Source: Heliocidaris tuberculata
Lineage: Eukaryota > Echinodermata > Echinoidea > Camarodonta > Echinometridae
NCBI GenBank assembly: GCA_025618425.1
Contig: CM046847.1
Coordinates: 7,491,033 to 7,555,032, forward strand
Direction of reading: 5' to 3'
DNA length: 64,000 bases
Of the stretch, positions 12,450 to 25,800 are shown piece after piece; the stretch's first letter is position 1, and each line of letters begins with the position of its first letter. The notes under the pieces are model-generated. The model was not told the origin of the DNA, searched no databases, and saw nothing but the letters and a program-made list of their open reading frames with translations. The position numbers and the translations under genes are program-made.

Positions 12450-12559
12450 GTATGAAGGTCAGTTTCAACAGGGCAAGTTCGATGGTCTGGGGGTGTTCAC
12501 ACGACCAGACGGCATGCTGTTTGAGGGAGAATTCAAGCAAGGGAAAGTGAACGGACTAG
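12450..12559 (+). CDS. MORN4: MORN4 coding exon 3
   Basis: Acceptor TGTTGAACAG, encoding YEGQFQQGKFDGLGVFTRPD followed by GMLFEGEFKQGKVNGLG, which are MORN motifs 3-4. The close match to vertebrate MORN4 (R/S-YEGEF-QGKFNG-GVF) is clear. The donor ACTAG|GTTGGA is a weak match to consensus, yet it is the only position that keeps the frame into exon 4 and reconstitutes the family sequence. Confidence 0.92.
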
Positions 12560-12743
12560 GTTGGAAAGAGTTCTTGATGGGACTTACCTCCTATAGATAG
12601 ATTCAATTTCTTAATCCATTGACCACTAAATTCTCTCATTCTGATAGGTTTAATACAGGAGAAAAAAGCAAAATCACATAAGAAGATACTCTTTATGAAA
12701 AGTTTTAACAAGTATTTTTTGACAAATGTCGGCTCGTATGTAA

Positions 12744-12930
12744 CTACAGTTGACTTTTCGTAAGTTGAATCTGTCGGGACCACCAAAAATAGTATGACTT
12801 ATATAAAATTTGACTTAGGAAATGTAAATAACCCATATTTTGCATAGTTTGGTTAAAAAAGATTGATTTGACTTGGGGAAAATTTAAATTATGCGACTTT
12901 GAGTTATGCAAGGTTAATTCTATAATAGAG
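12744..12930. mobile_element. Possible pogo/Tigger-like MITE remnant in MORN4 intron 3
   Basis: CTACAGTTGACTTTTCGTAA at the left and TTGAGTTATGCAAGGTTAAT near the right resemble the CAGTTGAACCTCGATAA-type ends of pogo/Tigger elements and are weakly inverse to each other. The repeats are eroded, so the assignment is tentative. Confidence 0.3.
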
Positions 12931-13043
12931 TGTACTTGTGCTTTATCAGGACTTAAAACTGTCATGATATATTTGGGGGTAAGCAGGATGGATGTAAATG
13001 AGACTCTTGACATCTTTTTTTTTTTTTTTTTTTTTTTCTTAAG

Positions 13044-13198
13044 GTTTGTTGACATTTGCAGACGGCACCCACGGTCTGCCAAGGAATGAAGGTCTGTTCG
13101 ATGGAACACGATTAGTGGAGAGACAGCGTGCCAAAGACGTTGTAGCAAAAGCCAAACAATCAGCACAGACTGCCAGGAATATACAAGTCAGAGTATAA
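13044..13198 (+). CDS. MORN4: MORN4 coding exon 4 and stop
   Basis: A T-rich tract (13013-13038) leads to the acceptor CTTAAG. The exon encodes LLTFADGTHGLPRNEGLFDG and then a charged/helical tail rich in K, A and Q ending NIQVRV before TAA at 13196-13198. The HG(I/L)PRNEGLF signature is diagnostic of MORN4 within the MORN families. The assembled protein is 148 residues, against about 146 in vertebrates, so the gene is complete. The polyadenylation site was not assigned. Confidence 0.93.
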
Positions 13199-13224
13199 GC
13201 ATTCTAAAAAACAATGACTAAAAA

Positions 13225-13633
13225 CCCATTGAGGACAGAGTCCCACATCTTTTGGTTGGCCCATTGACTTTTGGTTATTAGTCCTAAACATTATGCAGAG
13301 TGTGTGAGCAGGAAGAAGACAGATTTTCTGCTCAACCTATGCCACTTTTGGATGCATTACCAAATGTCAGATATCAGCTAGATTTTAAAAAACAAAACCA
13401 ACATATTTAAATTAGCAACATTGACAAAAATCAAAAGGAATTTTGTGTTTGCTTAAAAGAAAGATTTTTAAAAAACTTTTCAGTACAATATCGGATATCC
13501 TATTTATTTTCTCTTCAGAAACATGACCTATCTTTGGTATAGTGTAGTGGAGAGAAAGAAAGATGTAATTGTTGCCAATTCAAAGAAGAATAACTGATTC
13601 ATTTAGCCACTAAGAATGTCTGTCCTTGATGGG
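13225..13633. mobile_element. TTAA-type MITE, ~409 bp, 3' of MORN4
   Basis: The left end AACCCATTGAGGACAGA and the reverse complement of the right end AACCCATCAAGGACAGA form terminal inverted repeats. The right side is followed by TTAA; the left TTAA is mutated (CTAAAA). Internal words such as GTTGCCAATT are shared with the elements at 15089-15458 and 23407-23815. The ends and TTAA target suggest a piggyBac-like non-autonomous family. Confidence 0.6.
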
Positions 13634-13790
13634 TTAATTGGTGATAACATTTGAAATAGCAACATATATACAATGTAATTCACATTTACATGAAATCTTT
13701 GCATGCTATATTTAATAAGTGGTTGTATTGAATTGAAAGATGAAAGATCATTTGGATCAAAAGTGGACAAGGGGGGGGGGGGGGGGGGGG

Positions 13791-14183
13791 CTTAATACAC
13801 ATTTCGTCGCTGATTTTGCGAACTGGCATACAAATTCTAGCAGGGATTAAACCGCAAATACTGCTGCTTTTACGAACCGGCATACAAATTCTAGCAGGGA
13901 ATAAACCACAAATACTTCTGATTTTACGAACTGGCATACAAATTCTAGCAGGGATTAAACCCAAAATACTGCGTCTCTTTTTTAAAATATCCAATGCACA
14001 TGAAAGAAAATATTCCACTCTCATCACCTGATTAATTCTACGATGATTGAATGAAAGTAATGTATTCAAATTAGCATTTTAAACGGACAAAGTCTTTATA
14101 CACGATTATCTCAGAAACATGTTTTTGCGCTCTGAGGCTTCGTATGCCGGTTCATAAAATCAGGAACGATTTAGTGTATTAAG
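13791..14183. mobile_element. Foldback-type MITE with internal 54-bp repeats
   Basis: The left end CTTAATACACATTTCGTCGC...CTGATTTTGCGAACTGGCAT is matched in inverse orientation by ATGCCGGTTCATAAAATCAG...GTGTATTAAG at the right. A run of about 20 G's abuts the left end. No coding capacity is visible. Confidence 0.65.
13808..13981. repeat. 54-bp tandem repeat, three copies
   Basis: AAC(T/C)GGCATACAAATTCTAG recurs at 13821, 13875 and 13929 with the flanking AGGGA(T/A)TAAACC and TTTTACG conserved. Because 54 is a multiple of 3 it yields a repeating 18-residue frame on both strands, but this is a by-product of the period. Confidence 0.9.
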
Positions 14184-15084
14184 ATACATAAACCACATTC
14201 TATTTAACATTTATTCATAATTATTCAAGGATCATGTAAATATGAAATATCTTGTAGAAGGTACCATGCTCTCCATAGTTGTATATATTCTCATTGTAAT
14301 ATTAGCCTGCATGTAAGTTATGAGACAAATTATTCTTATATTATAAATGTGTTTATATAAAATTATGATATTTTTATGAAGATATACAGTTGAACATGTA
14401 ATTGACAAAGTCAATTAAATACCCGTAATTAAGAAATTATATATCATGCCTTTTCATGTAAGTTTTTCTTCATAAAATGTTATTAGTTGATGTTGGGTTT
14501 TGTTTTGTTTTTTCTTTATTTGGTAGTGATAATACTTCAATACTATATTATCAATACTTAACAAAAATAAACCGACAAGAATGTTGTTGAACAGTATGAA
14601 AACTAATCTGACTAACCTTCTAAACCTTGAGAGTTGTATGCTTTTTGCTAAAATTTTCTATTTCATCCTCACAAACCCGAAACATTCCAAAATATTCATC
14701 AAATGTGAAATATTGAGTTTTTATGAAATATGAATTCAATATTGATTAACTTTGATATGCTCTTTTAATGATAGGATTTCTAAGCCTTGTGATCGCAGAA
14801 TTCATGTAGCATCTCTATGTACATGTAGGTATTGGTGCTTGTGTAGTTAATTGCTCAGATGCATGCTGCATGAATCTCACTTATATTCAAGTTTGAAACT
14901 TTTTTTATGAATGATTTAAATGTACTTCTGTAATTCCTGAGGGAGTTGAAGAAACAGTTATATTTTTTTCTCTGTAATATCAGTAAATACTAGTACCTGG
15001 TCATATTTGTTCCAACACCTACATACATGTAAGCATACTTAGATGTTATGTACGGTAATTGTAAACATTGTATACCAAGTTCCA

Positions 15085-15462
15085 TTAACCCACAGCAGTA
15101 CAGTGTCTCCTTTAAGTGACACTTATGCTATTTATTCATTCAAAATGCTACAAATTCCTGATTATATACATGAGCAATTTTTACAGAAAATTTTTAGTGT
15201 ATTTTTATTGCAGTACGTTGCACTGTTCTCGTATAAGAGCGAGTTTATTGTAACTAATCATTAAAGTCTCTAAATTGGCAATGCAGTGTAAATTATGTCA
15301 TCACTATTTTTGTGTTCAAATTGGCAATTTTTGTGTTAAATTTTGCAAAATTTTCATTCATTTTATGTGAAAAAAAAGGGGAAAAGAATAATTGTTGCCA
15401 ATTTGAAGAGGGAAAGCTGATCAATTAAGACCTTGGGAAAACTATGGACTGCTATGGGTTAA
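15085..15462. mobile_element. TTAA-flanked MITE, ~370 bp
   Basis: TTAA at 15085-15088 and at 15459-15462 flank inverted ends CCCACAGCAGTACAGTGTC and (complement of right) CCCATAGCAGTCCATAGT. The interior shares GTTGCCAATTTGAAGA with the element at 13225-13633. It is consistent with a piggyBac-like MITE. Confidence 0.7.
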
Positions 15463-16534
15463 CAGATATGCATTAATTTCTCAATTATTTTCTAAAATAC
15501 TTCAGCTCTTTCTCTTTGGGGGATTCAAAATGTGTGAAGTTTCTTTCAGGGTTCTAAGTATTTTTAGCTCTGTTTTTCATGAAGTCCCAGTGTTGGTGAA
15601 TGGGCTGGTCCCAATCATATTGTATGAAATCCAGTATTAAAGTTTTCTGTTCTGCCCAAGTGAAATAAATTTATATGTACTGGTGACACATAGCCTGGCT
15701 TCCCATTTTAGAAGACATGATTTTGAATTTTGGTTTGCATATATGGTGCTATTTAGTGGTAAAACCATTTATAAATCTATCCTTAAATATTTGATCATTT
15801 ACTTTACTGCTACACTGTGGCTAGTACCAACCGTGACTTGTTCAGAAAGGATGAAGTAACTAATCTCAGTGGCGGATCTATAACTGGCATACCGTTAGTA
15901 CACAATAAAAAAAAAAAAAATTGCCCCCTTTATTGTGTACTTTTACGGCACTGTGCCCCCTCTATTACAAAATCCTGGATCTGCCCCCAACTAATCTCAC
16001 TTCTATATTTTTTAATTTGGCAAATAGCAACTCCTTATACGGCAATATATATTTGTCTTTCACTTATATGGATTTCTTTCTTTCAAAAATTGTTTGCATT
16101 GACACTTAGCTGTACAACACATGCAGTGTACTCTTAATGTCCACATCTTGTAATAAAAAAAAATGAATGTAGTTGTTAAAAGATTATTAGCAAAGGCATA
16201 TACATGTACACTGTATTAATGCAAGTAATTTTTATTAAAATATTTTGACATTTATTTAAACAATGCAGTGACTTGTGTTATTTGTTCGACTGCCTCTGCA
16301 TTAGACATGGTCAGTGTGAAAAATACTTTGTTGAATGGAGTTCTTTTAAAATTTTTCTCCTTAAATTTTTCATTCAGTTCTTTCATCTCCCTTTTTTTTC
16401 AAAACAGAGGTCATAATGAGCTTTCCAGGTAGCTCTAAAACATTCTCCAGTCATACTGATTTGTATTGTCAGTGGTGCAGTATGATTATTATTATTGTGT
16501 TAACGCTTTTAACATTAAACGAGTCATGTTTGGA

Positions 16535-16742
16535 TACTGTAAACTTGGAATATTACGTGGTGTAGCAATTTTCGCACATTTCACACGGCATGAAATTCGC
16601 ACGAAAATAAAAAGACGTGAATATTTTCATATATTTTCTGCCTGTGAACCTAGCGCATGGGCGTAATTGAAAACGGGTGAAATTCACCTAACTCAGCTGT
16701 GGGCTAAAAATTAATCACATGATAATTTCCACTTATACAGTA
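16535..16742. mobile_element. ~208-bp MITE related to that at 11423
   Basis: The left end TACTGTAAACTTGGAATATT and the right end, which reads TACTGTATAAGTGGAAATTA on the other strand, are inverted and match the ends of the 11.4-kb element. The core again contains TTTTCGCAC / GCACGAAAAT words. Confidence 0.7.
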
Positions 16743-18317
16743 GCTCTACATGTTGAAGACCCCCTCTCCCCCTTTATCTCAGCCCGTTTAAGTTTATTGT
16801 ATTAAAAGGGGCACAATAAAAAACAAAACAAAGACAAAATTTTCATATTTCATCAAAATGTTGATATTTTATTCAAGACCATCATCTCATTTCATTCATT
16901 CATTTTGCCAATATTTATAGATATTTCTCCCCAACATCATGATAAACAATCTTTGTGCATACAATTTATTACATTAAAAATGTCAGACAGTAACATATTA
17001 AAATCTCCTATTAATATATAATCATCTTTCACATATAGATTGCACCTTCTCACCTTCACAATTCATTGATTACATAAAATTCTTCCATGGAAGAAAAACA
17101 AGTTTTATTCCTAATTTGCAGGTATATATTGGCAGATTTCTTGTCATATAATAACCAAAAATAAAAACATCTGGAGTATTTGCTGAGTATAAATTATAAA
17201 TGCGATGAATTACAAGCAAGAAAGTATAAGAAGCAAAAATGAAAGGATGGAAAAGTAGTGAAAAATGTTTGGAAATTGTTGAAGATGAAAGCTTGCAACT
17301 TCCATTAATGATATTTTTACAAGAAGAAAATATTCCTTTAAACAGAAGAAGCCACACACGCATACTAAATGTACAAACTAGAATTAAGAAAATATAAGGA
17401 ATCTTGACCTCAATCACAAAATTCTACAGTTTTACTTTGATTTTAATTGTTACTTTGGGTGTGAAATCACATAATCAAAATGTGAAATATTAATTTCATG
17501 TCATTAGGAGGTCTGAATTCAATTGTTTGAAAACAATGAAATTTCAAGAAAATTATCAAAAGATTACCAAAGCATCACATGAACATCGCAAATAACGGTT
17601 TATAAAGAGGGAAACAAATGGAATGATAAATTAGGAATGATTTTGTTCCATATCTCCCAAATCATAAACTTCAAGCTTGGAAACACATCATTAATCCATA
17701 CTTCAGATTTTCAAAAAAATATCCGTAAACTACAAGTGTTCTGGTATTACAGGATTTGAAGATTATGCCTCCATAGCAAGCAACATCACAAAGAAATAAG
17801 TACATGTAATGCAAAGAATGCTTTGAAAACCTATTTTAAGTAGAACCTCTCCATTCTGACAAACCATCTTAATAGACCAGTTCGGCAATGTATTCAAATT
17901 TCATACATACCTTTCAAACAAAAGTTTTTCTTGACAACCTGAAAGCTTGCCTGAGGTTTGCTGGACATAGCAACAAGTAATGTATGCAAACTGGATTCCA
18001 AGCATTGAGGCTTGTTTATAAAAAGCAGGTTAATGGAACAGCTGGTCACTAAGTTATTAGAGAAGAAATGTGCATAAATTTGTATCATTACAGAACCGGT
18101 CTATGACTACTGAGCAAATCTGAGCATAGAGGTCAAACAATATACAAAGGCTCGTACACATACAGTATACTATGGTAAACATTTACATTGTTTTATAACG
18201 TGCAAATGTGCACAATACAGGAGCTACGCATATTCACTTAAATCTGTGTGTGATAAGATACAGGTATGTGAAGGGTATTACACTTTACTTATGTCATTGT
18301 AAAAAATACCGCCACCA

Positions 18318-18700
18318 TTTAAAGATAAAGTTGAGTTCTGGGAAAGCTAAAAAAATAATTTGTGAGCTTTCTCATTCCTTTTTTTGTAAGTTTGGAAGAT
18401 TATCATAGTAGAAAAAAAAAAAAAGGATTTCTCTTCAAATGCCCTCACATTCAAAATATGAGAAGAAACAGTTGAAATGTTTGGGCCGAACATGTGTGTG
18501 CAGTCCCATATACACACATCTGTGTGCTGTGCATGTGACTCTCAGCAGGAGTGAGCCAATTTCTTACCATTTTGGTGATTCCAAAACCTTATCAGCATAC
18601 ACCAATTATTATGTGCTATATAATCAACCTTTCCCAGTGGCTTTGAGACAGTTTCTTTCACAATTCAATCTCATGACCAGAACTCAACTTTACCTTTAAA
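18318..18700. mobile_element. MITE family 'GTTGAGTTCTGGGAAAG', ~383 bp
   Basis: Starts TTTAAAGATAAAGTTGAGTT and ends AACTCAACTTTACCTTTAAA, which are inverted repeats containing TTAA. The interior (GTGAGCTTTCTCATTCC, CTTCAAATGCCC, TTTCCCAGTGGCTTTGAGA) recurs in the copy at 35880-36272 and in fragments at 39421-39475 and 55800-55885. Confidence 0.8.
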
Positions 18701-20870
18701 GCTGCATATTTGAACGAGCCTTAACAACAGCAAAATCTAGTACATGAAAGAATGTCCTTACAGTGAAATGGTAAAGTATTTTCTACATATAAAACTACAG
18801 CATCTGTAAAAGCAAAATGATCTACATGGCACATATATACACAAACTTCTGCCTAAAATTCTGCAAAAGAATTGCTTACATCTTTAGTACTGAAGAAATC
18901 ATACATGTACCTGTCATGGTTCCAGAACATCTGAGTAATTACGTTTTTTATTTTCATTGCAAATAACATAGACTGTACACTAAAGACGAAATGGATTCAA
19001 CATGAACTCCATAGGATAGATTGAAATAAGACAGAAATAAAGATCTTGCCAAAAGGGTGATTCTGTATGAGAAAAAAAATGCAATAAATTGTTTTAATTA
19101 CATAGTAAAACAACAAAGGAACATTAGTCACTGGTCATACCGAGTAATTTCATTGATTTTGGCATTAAATAAATGGAAATTTTTAATTATACTAGGAGGT
19201 CATAGAGATGTCCCATACAACGTATACCAAATTTTCATTTATTTCACCTCAAAAGGGTTCATCATTCCAAGTGACTAATGGGTAATATGGAACTCTTTAA
19301 AATATCTTTTTTGGTCTCTATGACACAATCGCCCACTATTAGGGCAATTCTATGCAGTGTGTCCTGTATGACATATGTGTTTTATCTCTCAGTAGGACCA
19401 TTGATTACACTTCTTGCTGGTATCACTACCATTCGTTAATAGTCATATCCAGAGATTTTTTTTATTTTTGAATGAAACAAAAATGGGTAGGAGACTTCAT
19501 ATGCCGTACAGAACACATTGCATGGAATAGATCATACATGTAGATGTACTGCTCCTGTGCTATTTTGATACAGGTCAAGAATGTGCAGTTTACACAACTT
19601 AAATACGCACATTATACTCTTCCAAAGCTTTCACACCTTCAACAGAAAAATGTGAGAATATCAAAATCACCCCCAAAGCTGATCAGTAAATACTAAGAAA
19701 GGATACATGAAAATTCTCATTGTTTCTCCTTTCCCTCATAAATTGTTAAAAGTACTGATAGACAAAAATTGGGAGTGTTATTACACATAATGAGAATGTA
19801 TAGCAGGGATTTTGCACTGGAGACTACTGCAAGACCAAAAGCTTTGAATTTCGCAAGTGGTTCAGATTCGTCAACGTTTCATGTCGAGAAATCGTTGAAT
19901 CATAATGGACATAACACTCATTTTCTGCAAATCACAAGAAGTTTCTTGCTGTGAAAGTGGTTGTCGTTTACAATTCGTGAAGGTTTCCAGTTTTACAGTA
20001 TTCCTCCCATTTAGTTTTTAAATAGTGTTTATTACTGTCCCACTTTATCCACACCTTGCTGATGCACATTCCATCTTTTGCATTTTATAAAGAAGTATCT
20101 CTGAAAAATCAACCAAACGTCTTTACTCAACAGATTTTAAAAATTCACATGCATATTACATCAACCACATTTACACAACAATACCATATCTCTTTCTTTT
20201 ACAATTTCTCATAATTTCTGACGAATAGACAATCGATAACACCCATCTGCAGCATTGTTTATTAAAACACATAACAGGTCCCGGACATCGTAAAATACAC
20301 ATCTGAAATTTGGAAATTATGGTACATATCACAGTTTTCTATGACAGAGCAAGAGCTGTTTGTCTCACCATGGCCTAAACTCCATGTACACTTTGGCCCT
20401 TTATTTTTTTTTGTGAAGCAAAAGCATATGTTGCCTGCTTTTCAGTCACGCTAGTAAGAAATACAATATTGCACTTTTGCATATTCTCACTAGGTCTAAG
20501 CTCTGTCTTATAATGAGCTGCAAGGGATCTGAATTGATTTTTTAAATCCCCCATCAATCGCAACTCTTAACAAAACAGGGCCATTTTGGTCTGATCATTG
20601 GAATGACATGATTCTTCTTCATACAGATATTATATAGAGTATTTCTTATTACAAACATTTTGTCTCTGGAAATTTAATTTAGCCCTTACAGAGGAAAAAA
20701 AAAAGAAAAAGAAGTTTTCCAAACACTTATCCAAGCCCTTTCCTTCTGAGTACAGTTATGCCTAAACTCACATATATTACATGACATTTGGAAGTAAAAC
20801 TAACTTTGGCAGAAACCTCCACACAAGAAAACTGTACATTTGGTATATAAAACTCAATCGGATACATATC

Positions 20871-20875
<5 letters not shown>

Positions 20876-20930
<55 letters not shown>
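20876..20930. repeat. (CT)n microsatellite
   Basis: About 27 CT dinucleotide units with no interruption. Confidence 0.97.
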
Positions 20931-20931
<1 letters not shown>

Positions 20932-22445
20932 TTCATCCACTCATTGTTTATGTTTTCCTCTATCATTCTGTTTAGCGCTATCTCTCATTACTCCCCCCCC
21001 CCCCCCCCCCCAATTTCTCTCTGATGCATACTCTCCTAGACTATAGAACTTTTTTTTTTATTATGCTCGCTTATTCTTTTTTTCGATGTTATTATTACAA
21101 TCAAGTATACACTCACAGGCTATGGAATGATTTGTCCCATTTGAGACAAACATCTACCAGTGTACATGTTGTGGTTTGGCTTAATAACTTTTGATTCAAA
21201 GTCCTAAAACTAAAATATACATCGGATATAATGAGCTGAAAGAGCTAATAGGTCTGCACCATTTCTGTTGAGTTAGAATATGTTGCTTCATGCCAGGAAT
21301 TTTAAAAAAGGAAGGAAGAAACATTAAGATCTTTGACTTGGCAACACATTGAAAATGTCAAATTGAAATTATTTCAACTTTGAGAGAGTCTTGGTCCATA
21401 ATTTCTTTTCATTATAAAAAAAAAAGAAGTAAAATACCACTTATGCTAATTTGAAGAAGAAAAGCTGATCAATTTAGCTTTTTAAAATTCCCTGTCCTCA
21501 AATATACTACTTCAATGTACAGGAGATTTTTTTAAAGTATCTTCTTGAAGTTCACCTGTCATTCAAAATGAACAGTCTAAAATAACTTTAATCTTATTTT
21601 TTTCATTCTCATAATCAATTACACAAGTTTGCAAAAACCACATTTGTCCATGTACCATTTACATGAAGGTCCAGCAATAAAAACACATTTCATGTTCCCT
21701 TTCTTTGTATTACACATACCACTCGCTAAAACCACATATTCAATAGACAAAACTTGTCGTAGTTATCATTTATAATCTATAAAATCATCTTTAAGTATTT
21801 CAATGGCAAATACATGTACATTCATAAAATTTCAATCTAAAAAAATTTACCATATACTATACAGGATAAATCAGGCACTAGAAATAAAGATATTGTTTAA
21901 AAAGAAATGGTCTGATTTCAAGATGTCAGGCCTTTTACTACAACATTAGGATACATACATGTTTGAAAATGAATCTGGGTATTAAATCTCTCAATTATCA
22001 AAGTTACTACTGTTTTAAAACTGTTTAAAAAGAAAAGAGTAATGAAAGAGAAAGTAAACTACGTATGGATGTCAACCATCACTATTAAAAATATATGGAT
22101 GTTTTTACAATGAAGATATAACGGAAAAGAAAACAAGATTCTTTCAACAAACAATTATTTTTTCCAGAAATGGAAAAATAATATCCTTTTGAGCTACTTT
22201 AAACAAATCAAATTATGAAATTTATATATAAAGCAAAGAATTACTGAAAAAGGAGTCATGATTGTAAAACGGATTCATAATTGTGGGCTATCAAAAGTTA
22301 AAGAAATCATCTGTTGAGCGCCAAAAGAGCGTTAACTGTGCTAAAGTACATGAGATACGCCCCTCTGGCTCTCCAGAGACGACATATATGTTGTTGAAGC
22401 AATTGTGTGACATGTTGAAATCAGAGGAATGAATGGAAGGGAATG

Positions 22446-22850
22446 CTATACCATGGCAGGGTTATCATACTCTGCATGATGTCGTATGTGTCTTGCATCA
22501 TCCAACACGCCTACTGAAAGGGCGTCGTCTGATTGTATAACTGCCAAGGGTGCTATCGGTAGCTGCTGGTGTCTTTGATTCTGTATCTCCTGCTCTCTCT
22601 CCCTCTCTCTCTGCTCCCTCTCCCGTGCCCTATTTTCCCTCTCCCTTTCCCTCTGGTCTCGTTCTCTATCCCGCTGTTCCTTCATCTCGGCTTTCTTTGG
22701 TTTGAGTTGAACAAGGGCTGATGCTAGGGCGAGCCGAGGCTGTCCAAGCGGGGGCGCTTCTCCATCTGGCATGGGTAGCTGCATGAACACGGTCATGATG
22801 CCGGCTTTGTTGTCGCTGCAAGGCTCTAAAGCTGCTAGTACTTGATAATT
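22446..22850 (-). CDS. ATRN: ATRN exon w18: C-terminal tail and stop
   Basis: Acceptor TATGTTTAG|AAT; 134 codons then stop at 22446. The first 50 residues match vertebrate attractin: LEPCSDNKAGIMTVFMQLP, PPLGQPRLALASALVQL (human has LEPCFGNKAAVLSVFVRLP and GQSGLAVASALV). A lineage-specific extension follows: KPKKAEMKEQRDRERDQRER and more R/E repeats, then a Q-rich linker and DARHIRHHAEYDNPAMV. The -A-M-V end could be a class II PDZ ligand. The R/E block is encoded by a CT/CCT-rich tract. Confidence 0.95.
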   Translation of the reverse strand, partial: NYQVLAALEPCSDNKAGIMTVFMQLPMPDGEAPPLGQPRLALASALVQLKPKKAEMKEQRDRERDQRERERENRAREREQREREREQEIQNQRHQQLPIAPLAVIQSDDALSVGVLDDARHIRHHAEYDNPAMV

Positions 22851-25800
22851 CTAAACATACAAAGAAAAAAAAAAAACTTTGTGGTTCATAATGTATACAA
22901 AAAGGATTGATTGTCTTCTCATATAATATCACGCTTCAAAATCATGGAGTGCAGTTCCATAATCTGTAATTGTTACTTATTTGAAATTTTATTTGAAAAT
23001 TCATTTTCTTCTGTTTGCTTTTGAAATGATCAATTTGAGGAAGTGAGCTGATTTTTGGATGGGAATTCCACACTGATTATAAGTTTAGTCTTATTAAAAT
23101 TTGAGAATTTAAACTTAAAATCAAAAATTTGTAGCTGTTTTATCCTTCATCAGATTTTCTTCAACCTTTCATAAATGTGATGCTCTCATGCTTGAGCTTT
23201 TATTACAGCCAACTTTATCACTCGTCAGACTTCACCCGAAAGGTTTTCAAAAGATTGCTGTCCTGATACCTCGGTTACACTGCCAAACCGACTCCACATC
23301 GCTACCAAACCAACTGATTCTTGGCTATTTGGGGTAATGGAAATTTTTTGTCGGTCTATTGTCGGTCTAGTTGGTGTGACCAAGGTATTAGTCAACAGAG
23401 TGTTAACCCTTTCAGGACAGGAATTATTTAAGGGCTAAATTTATCACATTTTGTTCTTCAAATTGGCAACAATAATATTTTCCTTTTAATGCTACATGGT
23501 TCTAATAAGATGTAATGTCTTTGAAAACAATATATATGGTTAGGAACTTTGTCAAAAGTTTAAAAAATTTGCCAATTTCGATAAAAAAGCAATGATTTTG
23601 AACCTCTCAATATGTTGCCAGTCTAAGGATTTTAAAGCTTATTCTCGTTTTTAAAATTCCTAACATCAAATGTAATATGGCCATGCAACAAAAATGGACG
23701 TGGTGTGTGCAGAAAATTTTTCTCTTTTTGCTCATGCATATGGTATATTTTTTAGAGCTCTGAATCAAAAGTTATTGAGCCAAACCACAAAATGTGATCA
23801 ATTGTCTTGAAAGGGTTAAAGTCCAACCTTGCTTACCTGGCACTCAGCAACTAGATCTGGTGGTGCCGATTTGCTGACCTCGACATTAACAGCTGCAAAC
23901 GGTCGACTAGCCATTACAGCCATTTCAACCGCCCGTTGCTATCGATGGCAAGGAACAGTAGGGGGGGGGGGGGGGGTGGAGAAAGCAAAGAGATAACCAT
24001 AAGAATACCACAAGTCATACCATAGTCAAAATTCAACAACTCAGTTTAATTTCTGTACATGCTTTAAAATCAACAATTCAAACCCAAACTAATAAGTAAT
24101 TTTAGTAATCTTCATGTATTTTTTAAAATTCCTATCATTCGGGCTTGATATATAGGGTACACTAGTTCTTGAATATTCAATCTTGATTTTCAGTGTTTTA
24201 AGGTTATAAAAGAGAACCAATTTTTAATGAATTACTCACAAAGACTGGCTTACAGAAATCTCGATTGAGTCTAACAAATCAAAACACTGAGAATAAAAAC
24301 AAAATCTTAAAGAAGAATTTGGAAATATTTTGAACTTTACTTTTTATAATGGAAACGTCTTTAACAGTAAGGTGATATCAATGATCCTACTTCTCATACA
24401 TACAAAACAGGACTATTTTGAATAATGGGCATGTTGCCTTTAAGCACTACAATCTACAGAATGCATTACTAATCACCAAGTGATGCAAGTCTCAATTGTT
24501 GTGTATCAGTCTACTCAAGTGCAAATAGCGAAAGAACGTTATTAAAGTGTACCAATCACCAGAAAATATAAATTGTGTATGTACAGTTAGAATGCATAAA
24601 AATTAACCTCAAAAAAAACTTTAACTGGCATTCTACAGGTTCACAGTTAAGGAGAATGACGAAAATTAAGGATAACACAGAAATGTTTGCACAAACCCGA
24701 ACTTTGCCTCTGGTTCTGCGAGGGCCCTATTCTTTGCGAGTGCGTACATGTGTGTTGACTGTATACTCACAGGTTGCTTTTAAGAAACAGTGAGTGTCAA
24801 TTTGCAATATCTCTTTATAAGAGTCATATTTCAAGCCCATAATTTAAATATAGAGCAACATGGGACCTTTAACATACAGAGCAAAATATTTCAAGGAGAT
24901 TGGTACCTTTAAATGCAGATACATACATCGTTAGTATGGATGAAGTGGGTTGATGGGAGGCATTTAAAGCAGTTACATAAGCTACTGTCACCTAGTAACA
25001 TATTGAGCCAACATGTGCCGAACGTTTTTGGAAATCTGGGGGTGGGTTCGCGTATTATAAGTTGCCATACGTTCGTGACACGTTTGACATACATGTACGT
25101 TGAATTTGTTAGCTATTCGCAGGGGTTGATTTTTAATTCTGGACATATTCAAATTTTTGAACGTGTGACAATGTATTGATCAGTACACTAGGCATTCATT
25201 GTGTATGCTCAGCATTTGTTGGATGGACGTTACACATGCCCTGTCATTCGTTACTGGACACTAGTTATACGATCAGCATTCATTCCTCATTCGTTTATCA
25301 TTCGTCATATATGCAGAGGAGTTCATTAAGAAACAAGATTTTGGCAGAGACTTTGAACATATTTGAGCATATCTGGACTTTGCCAAATTAGAGAAAAAAA
25401 ATTCTGTACGCTAGGCATAAGTTAGCTCCATACGCTACTATGTGACATGGGCTCAATAATGGAAAGTGGGTGAGAAGGATTTGTCAGACATGCAACATCA
25501 TATTCCATATGTGAGCAAGCAAAGTGATACATCATTATAACATCATGCAAGTTTGGTGGCAACATAAAATGAATTAGATTTGTTAAAAGGTGACAATAAC
25601 AGGATTGCATATCAGAAAAGCAGAGAGGCAAAGTATGAAACATTATCTTCAAATAAACACACAACAAATGAGGAACAGGTTCCTGAAATGTTGATTTCAA
25701 GAAGCAACGAAACATGAAGAAAATCAGTGGAGTATAAAACTAAATTGAATTAGTCAAAAGCAAGAGATATTGCCTCTCTATGCAGTTAATTTGGATCAAT

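Larger units (their letters stand above)
16800..22445 (-). other. 3' flank / 3' UTR region of the attractin gene
   Basis: About 5.6 kb without an exon that I can support. Part of it, immediately downstream of the attractin stop at 22446, must be 3' UTR, but several AATAAA signals on the minus strand (for example near 20258 and 20397) prevent a unique end call. It also contains a TTAA-type MITE (18318-18700), a (CT)n tract (20876-20930), a poly-C run (20993-21011) and a degraded relative of the 23.4-kb MITE (about 21157-21510). Confidence 0.5.

Noticed and set aside
13686..14069. 127-codon frame with an 18-residue repeat as a repeat protein gene
   Set aside because: It follows from a 54-bp tandem repeat inside a foldback element and includes poly-P from a G run; both strands are equally open.
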